From Opitutus sp. GAS368 (GTDB lineage Bacteria; Verrucomicrobiota; Verrucomicrobiae; Opitutales; UBA953), in assembly GCA_943332745.1 (NCBI GenBank), contig CALQQQ010000053.1, forward strand, positions 1 to 7,530: a stretch of DNA of 7,530 nucleotides, in the 5' to 3' direction. A program made the position numbers and the translations under genes. The stretch's first letter is position 1. Each line of letters begins with the position of its first letter. The notes beneath the pieces are model-generated. The model saw nothing but the letters and a program-made list of their open reading frames with translations. It was not told the DNA's origin and did no database searches. Positions 1 through 5,844 of this stretch are shown here, one piece after another.

Positions 1-845
1 AGCAGGCGTTCGGTCGACGCGAGCGAATGACGGACATCGCCAGCCCGTGGCGGTAGGTGCTCGATGGTGGATTTGGACCCGGTAAGCCGGATGATCTCTT
101 GGGCGAGTGCGAGGATCGACTGGCTTTGGCCGTAGCCAACGTTGTAAGTACCGGACATATCCTGCGAGTCACCCGCATAGGCGAGCGCGCCGACGATATC
201 GGTCACATGGATGAAGTCGCGCGTCTGACCGCCGTCGCCATGGATACCGATGGGTTCGTCACGGAGAGCCTTGGCAATGAAGATGGGCACGGCGGCGGCG
301 TAGGCGGAGCGAGGGTCCTGCCGCGGGCCGAAGACATTAAAGAAGCGTAGGCTCGCGGTGCCGAGGCCGTGGGCTCGGGTGTACTGTTCGAGTAACTTCT
401 CCCCAGCGAGCTTGGTCTCGGCGTAGGGTGATTTCGGCTCCGGCGGCATCGACTCGAACTTCGGCACGGTCGGGTTGTCGCCATAGATGGCGGCGGAGGA
501 GGCCAGGACGACCTTGCGGGCGCCGGCAGCGAGGGCGGCAGCCAGCACTCGGCGGGTGCCCTCGGTGTTCAGCTCGGCGCACTCGGCGGGCTTGGCGATA
601 GACTCTGGTACCGAAATCATCGCGGCGAGGTGATAGACCTCCTCGGCGCCGGCGATAGCGTGCGTCAGGGCGGTGTGATCGAGGATGGAGCCTTGCAGGA
701 AGCGGCAGTGAACGCCTTCAAGATTGCCAGCATGGCCGCTGCGCAGGTCATCGAGCACCGTGACCTCGGCATGCGCGGCGAAGTGGCGGGCCAGGTGTGA
801 GCCGATGAAGCCCGCACCGCCGGTGATGAGGATGCGCTTACTCAT
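1..845 (-). CDS. UDP-hexose / UDP-N-acetylhexosamine 4-epimerase, extended SDR family (3' end outside window)
   Basis: NAD-dependent epimerase that inverts C4 of a nucleotide sugar (UDP-Glc/UDP-Gal or UDP-GlcNAc/UDP-GalNAc), cytoplasmic. About 281 residues are visible; family members are roughly 310-345, so only the C-terminal tail is missing. The Rossmann motif GGAGFIG is at residues 9-15, the catalytic Ser at 117 (in SSAAIYG), and Tyr141/Lys145 form the YxxxK pair. RFFNVFGPRQDP (167-178) resembles WbpP/Gne-type enzymes. Ser274 lies in GDVRHSLA and aligns by motif with E. coli GalE Tyr299, human GALE Cys307 and WbpP Ser306; a small residue there allows N-acetylated substrates. The ATG at 845 overlaps the upstream kinase stop as ATGA, so translation is probably coupled. 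Family call is firm; preference for UDP-HexNAc is inferred from the gatekeeper residue and neighbours. It could also be a dual GalE or a related SDR such as a dehydratase, but no dehydratase signature is seen. Confidence 0.9.
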   Translation of the reverse strand, partial: MSKRILITGGAGFIGSHLARHFAAHAEVTVLDDLRSGHAGNLEGVHCRFLQGSILDHTALTHAIAGAEEVYHLAAMISVPESIAKPAECAELNTEGTRRVLAAALAAGARKVVLASSAAIYGDNPTVPKFESMPPEPKSPYAETKLAGEKLLEQYTRAHGLGTASLRFFNVFGPRQDPRSAYAAAVPIFIAKALRDEPIGIHGDGGQTRDFIHVTDIVGALAYAGDSQDMSGTYNVGYGQSQSILALAQEIIRLTGSKSTIEHLPPRAGDVRHSLASTERL

Positions 846-1954
846 GTGCGTGCGACCAGCGCCTGCATGGCGGGGAGCTGAGCTTCGATGGATTCTACCA
901 ACTTGAACTGGGTGCGGGCACGGTCGAGATTGTGCGTCGGCCGCTTGATCTTGAAGTAGGTGTCTCCTTCTAGCCAGTCAGTCAGGAAGCGCAGGCCAAT
1001 CTCGAAAGTGATGAGCTTACCGGCGAACGGCAGGAGTTCCTTTTCCTTGGACGTCAGAAAGCCGCGGGTAGTTTCGAGGTACCCTTTGACCAAGGCTTCA
1101 AACATGGGAAACTGCATGCGCACCTTAGCTAGGTCGGTCTCATCCTCGGCCGCCGGTGAAGTCGAGGTGCGCACGAGGTCGCCAAAATCGTAAAGCACTG
1201 AGCCGGGCATGACCGTGTCGAGGTCGATGACGCAGATACCTTCCTGGGTGATATCATCCAGCAGGACATTATTCAGCTTGGTATCGTTGTGGGTCACGCG
1301 TTCCGGTAGGGTGCCGTCGCGCAGGGCATCGACGACAACGCTGACCTCGTGGGCGCGGGCCAAGGCGAAGGCGATCTCGGGTACGGAGGCCGCGGCTCGG
1401 CCATGGGCATCCTGTACTAAGGCTTGCTGGAAGCGGGCGAAGCGGGAGGGAGTGTGATGGAAATCGGGAATCGTCTCATGGAGACGTCCACCAGGAAGAT
1501 CGGCGAGTAGCGCCTGAAAGGCCCCGAAGGATTTGGCCGCTGCATGGGCCTGTTCGGCTGAGCGGACGACGTCGTGACCGGTGGCGCCTTCGATGAAGTG
1601 GTAGCAACGCCACCGATTACCGGCGGGATCGATGTGCCAGGCCTTGCTGAGTCGGGTCGGGATCAGTCGGAGGGTGCGGCGTTCAGCGTCGGGCGTGCCA
1701 GCTTGCTGGAGTTTGCTGAAGGCATGGGCGCAGACACGCTCGACGTTGGCCATCAGCTCATCCGGACGGAGGAAAACCTTATGATTAATGCGTTGCAGGA
1801 CGTAGCGGCTAGGTCCGCGCTCGGATTGGACGTCCACTTTATAGGTGTCGTTGATGTGACCGCTGCCGTAGGGAGTGGCCGCTAGGATATCGCCGACGAG
1901 GGTGAACTCGTGCGCGATGGCGAGGGCGTCATGTCCTGCGGCACTGGTCATCAT
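842..1954 (-). CDS. nahK: N-acetylhexosamine 1-kinase, NahK type (APH/phosphotransferase fold)
   Basis: ATP-dependent anomeric kinase that converts GlcNAc or GalNAc to the 1-phosphate, first step of salvage to UDP-sugars. The 370-residue protein is close in length to Bifidobacterium longum NahK (about 359) and matches what I recall of it along much of its length: PYGSGHINDTY (28-38) in the nucleotide-binding lobe, RYVLQRIN (50-57), the catalytic loop THNDTKLNN (221-229) with Asp224 as catalytic base, the metal-binding IDLDTVMPGS (243-252), YDFGD (255-259) and LEGDTYF (328-334). This is more specific than a generic APH-domain hit. The start is ATG at 1954, overlapping the upstream TGA by one base (TGATG); a second ATG follows at 1951, so the protein may begin one residue later. 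Its neighbours, a nucleotidyltransferase upstream and a 4-epimerase downstream, supply the next two steps expected for its product. GlcNAc versus GalNAc preference cannot be read from sequence. Confidence 0.88.
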   Translation of the reverse strand: MMTSAAGHDALAIAHEFTLVGDILAATPYGSGHINDTYKVDVQSERGPSRYVLQRINHKVFLRPDELMANVERVCAHAFSKLQQAGTPDAERRTLRLIPTRLSKAWHIDPAGNRWRCYHFIEGATGHDVVRSAEQAHAAAKSFGAFQALLADLPGGRLHETIPDFHHTPSRFARFQQALVQDAHGRAAASVPEIAFALARAHEVSVVVDALRDGTLPERVTHNDTKLNNVLLDDITQEGICVIDLDTVMPGSVLYDFGDLVRTSTSPAAEDETDLAKVRMQFPMFEALVKGYLETTRGFLTSKEKELLPFAGKLITFEIGLRFLTDWLEGDTYFKIKRPTHNLDRARTQFKLVESIEAQLPAMQALVART

Positions 1955-2859
1955 CAGGCCCAGAGGGATGAAGGGTAGGCTCCGCTGCTGACCTGTTGGC
2001 CAATACTGGCTTGGACTACCGGCTTATCTTCACGGTAGGTCACGCCGAACCAAGTCGAGTCCGAGCGCAAGACCTGGCAGGTCGCCTGGCCGTTACGAAT
2101 AAGGGCGCCGACGGACAGGGGGATGTAGGCTTCGCTTTTCATCTCGGAACCCTTGGCGGTCAGGAAAGCGCGGAAGTCGGCCTCGAGCTGCGGGAAGATC
2201 GCTGGGGTGAAGCCCCACATGTTCATGGAGACAGGTTCATCGCCGGTGAGCGAAACGACATGGCCTTCGTCTCCGCGGTGCTCGGCGCCTTGGGCGAGCT
2301 TGGCGATCTTCGTCAGCTCTTGGATGTCGGTTAACTTACCACTGCCGTCGGTCTGGCAGACACCTCGAGCGACCGTGCCATGTTCTGAGAGGGTGTTCTT
2401 GAGCGTGAAGCCCACCATGGCGTAAGCCGTGGACTCATTGGAGAGGGCGGCGAGGTAGCGGCCCAGCGTCGCGTAGGAATCCCGGCCGTAGAAGTCGTCG
2501 GCGTTGATGACCGCGAAGGGCGTGGTCACGGCATCACGTGCGCAGAGGATAGCATGCGTGGTGCCCCAGGGCTTTTCACGTCCGGTCGGTACCGAGAATC
2601 CGGCGGGCAGCTGGTCAATCGTCTGGAAAGCGAAGCCGACGTCGATGCGGCCGGCGAACTTCGCGGCGATGCGTTCGCGGAAATCTTTCTCAAAGTCGGG
2701 ACGGATGATGAAGACCACCTTGCCGAAGCCGGCGCGAAGGGCGTCAAAGACCGAGTAGTCGAGGATGGTCTCGCCAGACGGGCCCATGGGGTCGATCTGT
2801 TTCAGGCCGCCGTAGCGGCTGCCCATGCCGGCGGCGAGGACGAGGAGGGTGGGTTTCAT
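1954..2859 (-). CDS. sugar-1-phosphate nucleotidyltransferase, probable UTP:HexNAc-1-phosphate uridylyltransferase
   Basis: GT-A-fold NTP transferase (PF00483-like) that would join a nucleotide to a sugar-1-phosphate with release of pyrophosphate. The signature LAAGMGSRYGGLKQ is at residues 8-21 (nucleotide-binding glycine-rich loop, Lys20), WGTTHAI at 98-104 contacts the base, and VINADDFYG at 117-125 carries the metal-binding Asp pair. MNMWGF (212-217) and WFGVTYREDKP (270-280) are further family-like stretches. At 301 residues there is no C-terminal left-handed beta-helix, so it is not a GlmU-type bifunctional enzyme. It starts at ATG 2859, one base after the deacetylase stop, and ends overlapping the NahK start. 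Adjacency to NahK suggests it activates GlcNAc-1-P or GalNAc-1-P, taking the place of the GalT-type transferase in the bifidobacterial nahK cluster. Base (UTP, dTTP, GTP) and sugar are not proven by sequence. Confidence 0.85.
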   Translation of the reverse strand: MKPTLLVLAAGMGSRYGGLKQIDPMGPSGETILDYSVFDALRAGFGKVVFIIRPDFEKDFRERIAAKFAGRIDVGFAFQTIDQLPAGFSVPTGREKPWGTTHAILCARDAVTTPFAVINADDFYGRDSYATLGRYLAALSNESTAYAMVGFTLKNTLSEHGTVARGVCQTDGSGKLTDIQELTKIAKLAQGAEHRGDEGHVVSLTGDEPVSMNMWGFTPAIFPQLEADFRAFLTAKGSEMKSEAYIPLSVGALIRNGQATCQVLRSDSTWFGVTYREDKPVVQASIGQQVSSGAYPSSLWA

Positions 2860-2860
2860 G

Positions 2861-3709
2861 TCAGAGGGATTTAAGAATGCGCGCGGTGACGTCGGCTTTA
2901 AGGCGATCGATGAAGCCGACCGTGTAAGCGACGGGGTCGAGGGAGTCGTCCTGGACGAGCGGTGTTAGGTCCATGGCCCACTGCATGGCAGATTCTTGGT
3001 CGGTGGAGTGGGCGTTGCTGAAGGTCGCGTTGGCCGTGCGGCGGCCGAGAACGGCGAGGTCGTAGCGTTTGCCCCCGGCAATCTGCGTGGCGAACACTTC
3101 GTTGAGGGCGCGGGCGAGTTCCGGGCGTGCGGAGATGGGCATGGCTGTCTTCTCTTCGTCCACGAGCCAGTCGAGGTCGCGCCAGACTTCGCAGCCGTAG
3201 ACCATCTTCGGTCGGTCCGCCTTGGGCAGCTGGCGCATGGCTTCGATGCTGCGGAGTGCGCAACCGATATGGGTGTCGTGCTTGTCAGCGAGATTATGCA
3301 GATAAACGACTTCTGGGCGGGTGGCTTCGAAGATGCGGCGGAGATCGTTGCGGACGGCGGTTTGTCCGGCGTCGCGGACGGCTGCACTGCCAAAGCCCAA
3401 CTGGGCGATGAACGAATATTGGCCGATGACCGCGGCGGCCTCCTGTTCGCGAACGCGTTCAGCGGCGATCTGGTCGTCGGACCAATCTTTGAACTGACCA
3501 GCACGAGAGCTGCCGCGGCCATCGGTGATCGTCACGCCGCCGAACCACAGATCGGTGCGGTCGTAGCAAGCGAGGATGCCGTGGAAGGCCATGAACTCGA
3601 GGTCGTCCTGGTGGGCGCCGATGCCGAGGTGGGTGGTGCGGCTGATGGCGTCTGGGCCGGACTTGCCGTCTGGGGTCACGAGTCGCGCGAGAGGGTTCAG
3701 GGAAATCAT
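2861..3709 (-). CDS. PIG-L/LmbE family zinc-dependent N-acetylglucosamine-type deacetylase
   Basis: Predicted metal-dependent amidase removing acetyl from an N-acetylglucosamine moiety. The metal motif AHQDD is at residues 32-36 (bases 3602-3616): His33 and Asp36 would bind zinc and Asp35 act as general base. The second motif, LHNLADKHDTH (137-147), supplies His147 as third ligand and His144. These match the two hallmark motifs of MshB, BshB and archaeal Dac, so the active site looks intact. Length 282 is normal; there is no signal peptide, so it acts in the cytoplasm. The ATG at 3709 overlaps the kinase stop as ATGA, and the next gene begins one base after its own stop. No NagA is present in the window; lying between a sugar kinase and NagB on one side and a HexNAc salvage set on the other, it probably supplies deacetylated amino sugar. 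A Bacteroidota protein type (650-residue NagB-like) is recalled as fusing NagB and LmbE domains, which supports the link. Exact substrate (free sugar, disaccharide or phosphate) is unknown. Confidence 0.85.
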   Translation of the reverse strand: MISLNPLARLVTPDGKSGPDAISRTTHLGIGAHQDDLEFMAFHGILACYDRTDLWFGGVTITDGRGSSRAGQFKDWSDDQIAAERVREQEAAAVIGQYSFIAQLGFGSAAVRDAGQTAVRNDLRRIFEATRPEVVYLHNLADKHDTHIGCALRSIEAMRQLPKADRPKMVYGCEVWRDLDWLVDEEKTAMPISARPELARALNEVFATQIAGGKRYDLAVLGRRTANATFSNAHSTDQESAMQWAMDLTPLVQDDSLDPVAYTVGFIDRLKADVTARILKSL

Positions 3710-5091
3710 CGGCTGAGGGCGGGGAGGGAGGCGGCTGCGATTGCTTGACCGTGTCGTTTATCTTTCTCCGTGGGCACCACGAGGTCGATGCGAAGTTCAG
3801 GGAATTCGTCCCGCAGGACCATCTGGGCCTGCTCGATGATGAGGGTGCCGCCCTGACCGGAGGTGACCCGGCCCATGATCAGCAGGCAGCTCATCTCGTA
3901 GAAGCTAGCGAAGTGGGCGATCGCATAGCCGAAGGCGATACCGATGGCCTCGTAGACCTGATGCGCCCGCGGGTCGTCCGCCAGTAGGAGTCTCTGGAGT
4001 TCTTCAAGTTGCTCGGGTAGGCGCATCGAAGCGGGCAGGTCGATGCCAGCAAGCGGGAGTAGACGGCCGACGCCTTGTTGGCTGAAATATTGCACCGCAC
4101 AGCCGCGATCGGCGGACCATTCGTCTGCGGGGCCGTCCGGCCGGTAGTCTACAGGAACAAAGGCCAATTCGCTAAGCCAGTTGGTCAGGTTGCCGGCCTT
4201 GTCGACGTAGCCTGCGGCGACGCTCGTCCCCATCGCCACGCCGAGGACGGCATTACGCCCGAGGGACATCGAGCCGGCGAGGGCGGTGACGTCGCCGTCA
4301 TTGAGGACTTCAAACGGCACTCCGTAGGACTTGCCGAGGCCTAGGAAGATGTCACGTACCTGGGAATCAAAGACGCTCGCATCGGTGATCCCGCGGAAGA
4401 GCGAAGCGACGCGTACCTTGTTGTTCACGTAGACGCCGGCCGAAGAACCACCGATGGCGTCGATGCGCGGCAGATGCCTGGCGGCTAAATCCAAGGAGTG
4501 GCGGATGCCGGCGAGGTGATAGGCCGGGTCGGACTGGAAGTAGGGATCCCATTTCACTTCCTCAGAGAAGACGACTTTCCCGTCCATCAAGGCGGCGCAC
4601 TTGCGGTCGGAGCCGCCGAGGTCGAAGCCGATGCGACAGCCGTCCAGATTACGACCAAGGGGGAGATGCGCGGCGGAGGCGGCTGGCAGTTCGGATTCGG
4701 TGATCTCGCGAAATGACAGTGGCCGCTCGAAGACCTTGCGGAAGAAGTCGGCGTCGAAGGCTCGGCAACCAGCGGAAGAATAGTCGGCCTGTAGGCGAAG
4801 GGCGAGCGGGCCAGCCTCGTCGCCGCAGAGTAGGATGTCGGAAGCTCCGCGGGACCAGAGCAGGAACTTTACGGTACGCTCGACGTGTAGATAGGTCGCG
4901 GCCTCATCGACTCCGCCGGCTAGAACCCGGGTGCGGAATAGGGAAGCGGTGCCATCGTCGCGCCGGAGCCCAATCGTGAGATTCGTGGAGCCGTCCGTGC
5001 GATCACAGCGTCTCAGGTAGTTGCGGGTCCAGAGCACCGCTGGGACAAAGCCTGGGTCGATGGCGGAGCGATGGCGGGGGTCGACGTCCAT
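3706..5091 (-). CDS. ROK-like sugar kinase with ~150-residue N-terminal extension; candidate glucosamine/GlcNAc kinase
   Basis: A protein of 461 residues whose C-terminal ~310 residues look like an ASKHA/ROK sugar kinase: phosphate-1 loop IGFDLGGSDRK (154-164), probable catalytic Asp265 in LNDGDVTALAG (263-273), phosphate-2 loop GVAMGTSVAAGY (284-295), Glu308 in SELAFVP where ROK kinases have GExGH, and a late LIMGRVTSGQGG (404-415) adenosine-type glycine motif. The usual ROK zinc motif CxCGxxGC is absent. Residues 1-150 match no domain I recognise; they contain no obvious helix-turn-helix, transmembrane segment or signal peptide, so a NagC-like repressor is unlikely. I use ATG 5091, eight bases after the nagB stop; a TTG at 5103 overlapping that stop (TTGA) would add four residues. 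Placed between NagB and the deacetylase, it would suitably make GlcN-6-P from glucosamine. The kinase family call is good; the substrate is inferred from context only. Confidence 0.78.
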   Translation of the reverse strand: MDVDPRHRSAIDPGFVPAVLWTRNYLRRCDRTDGSTNLTIGLRRDDGTASLFRTRVLAGGVDEAATYLHVERTVKFLLWSRGASDILLCGDEAGPLALRLQADYSSAGCRAFDADFFRKVFERPLSFREITESELPAASAAHLPLGRNLDGCRIGFDLGGSDRKCAALMDGKVVFSEEVKWDPYFQSDPAYHLAGIRHSLDLAARHLPRIDAIGGSSAGVYVNNKVRVASLFRGITDASVFDSQVRDIFLGLGKSYGVPFEVLNDGDVTALAGSMSLGRNAVLGVAMGTSVAAGYVDKAGNLTNWLSELAFVPVDYRPDGPADEWSADRGCAVQYFSQQGVGRLLPLAGIDLPASMRLPEQLEELQRLLLADDPRAHQVYEAIGIAFGYAIAHFASFYEMSCLLIMGRVTSGQGGTLIIEQAQMVLRDEFPELRIDLVVPTEKDKRHGQAIAAASLPALSR

Positions 5092-5103
5092 CTGACAGGT
5101 CAA
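5089..5103 (-). other. nagB stop / kinase start junction with two possible starts (TTG 5103 or ATG 5091)
   Basis: The nagB TGA (5102-5100) overlaps a TTG at 5103-5101 in the kinase frame, and an in-frame ATG follows at 5091-5089. The other overlapping junctions in this block use ATG; here the choice is ATG with an 8-base gap or TTG with a 4-base overlap. AAGG lies only four bases before the TTG, a short spacing for a ribosome binding site. I favour the ATG, but coupling through TTGA remains possible. Confidence 0.55.
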
Positions 5104-5840
5104 AGCGCCTTGGCGGAGGCCGCATCAAGGTGAAATGTGCAGCCGGAATGCTGTTGCAGCCAGGTGGCTGGACAGTTTGGGGAAGGGGTTTCTTTCATGG
5201 CGCGACGCACGATTTCGGCCTTAGCCTCTCCGAAGGCGATGAGTTCGATGCGACGAGCTTCGAGGATCGTCGCGACACCCATCGTCAGGGCGCCATGCGG
5301 GACTTGGGTAAGATCGCCAAAGAAGACCGAGTTATCGCGACGGGTGACTTCATCGAGGTGGACCCAGCGGGTACGGCTGTCGGCGGCCGAGGGTGGCTCG
5401 TTAAAGCCAATGTGTCCCGTCCGACCGATACCGAGAATCTGCAAGTCGATGCCGCCGGCCTTGCGGATGGCAGTCTCGTACGCGGCGCAGTTCTGTGCGG
5501 GGTCGTTCGTGAGGCCGTCCGGAATATGGATGTTGGCTGCAGGAATATCAAGGTGACGGAACAGGTTTTCTTCCATGAAGAAACGGTACGACTGTGGGTG
5601 TGTCGGGCCGAGGCCTTCATATTCGTCCAGATTAAAGGTGATGACCGAACGGAAACTCACGCCCTCTTCACGATGAAGGCGGATGAGTTCAGTGTAGAGC
5701 GGCAGAGGCGTAGAGCCTGTCGCTAAGCCTAGGACTGTCGACTTGCCCGATTTCGAGCGTATCTGAATCAGGTCGGTTATCTCCCGGGCAATCGCCTGCG
5801 CGGCGGTTTGTTTATCGAGGTGAAACCTGGTCGCGATCAT
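5100..5840 (-). CDS. nagB: glucosamine-6-phosphate deaminase (NagB family, RTGHIGFNEP variant)
   Basis: Cytoplasmic isomerase/deaminase converting GlcN-6-P to fructose-6-P and ammonia, the entry of amino sugars into glycolysis. The 246 residues are near the short NagB type (about 242 in Bacillus subtilis; 266 in E. coli). Visible motifs: LATGSTPLPLY (39-49) for phosphate binding, FNLDEYEGL (69-77) with Asp72 as proton acceptor, and the catalytic GIGRTGHIGFNEP (137-149) with His143 and Glu148. E. coli has Asp141 in the position of Thr141 here, so one member of the Asp-His-Glu set is replaced. Ser151 and Arg158 of the E. coli allosteric site are kept in ungapped alignment but Lys160 is Val, so GlcNAc-6-P activation may be lost. 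The start is ATG 5840, one base after the valS stop; a reading 19 codons longer would lie inside valS and adds nothing NagB-like. The family is clear; the exact reaction is less certain because of Thr141. Confidence 0.9.
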   Translation of the reverse strand: MIATRFHLDKQTAAQAIAREITDLIQIRSKSGKSTVLGLATGSTPLPLYTELIRLHREEGVSFRSVITFNLDEYEGLGPTHPQSYRFFMEENLFRHLDIPAANIHIPDGLTNDPAQNCAAYETAIRKAGGIDLQILGIGRTGHIGFNEPPSAADSRTRWVHLDEVTRRDNSVFFGDLTQVPHGALTMGVATILEARRIELIAFGEAKAEIVRRAMKETPSPNCPATWLQQHSGCTFHLDAASAKAL

Positions 5841-5844
5841 CTTA
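5838..5844 (-). other. valS stop / nagB start junction (TAA-G-ATG)
   Basis: On the minus strand the valS TAA (5844-5842) is followed by a single G and the ATG of nagB (5840-5838). This fixes the nagB start at 5840: the downstream MIATRFHLDK reading gives a normal NagB N-terminus. No purine-rich Shine-Dalgarno stretch precedes the ATG, so reinitiation by ribosomes ending valS is the likely way nagB is translated. Confidence 0.8.

Noticed and set aside
2861..3709. Deacetylase as part of bacillithiol or mycothiol synthesis (BshB/MshB)
   Set aside because: The motifs alone would allow it, but no glycosyltransferase or cysteine ligase of those pathways is nearby and all neighbours handle amino sugars. 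Not fully excluded.
2996..3748. Long plus-strand reading frame (250 codons) opposite the deacetylase gene
   Set aside because: Its Gly/Ala/Glu/Val-rich translation has no recognisable motif and lies exactly antisense to a gene with intact catalytic motifs. GC-rich coding DNA often leaves such an open frame on the other strand.
3706..5091. ROK protein as a NagC-like transcriptional repressor of the operon
   Set aside because: ROK repressors carry an N-terminal winged helix-turn-helix; no such segment is recognisable in the first 150 residues, and the kinase loops look functional.
5130..5726. Plus-strand reading frame (198 codons) opposite nagB
   Set aside because: It is a shadow of nagB, with no motif or plausible start signal.
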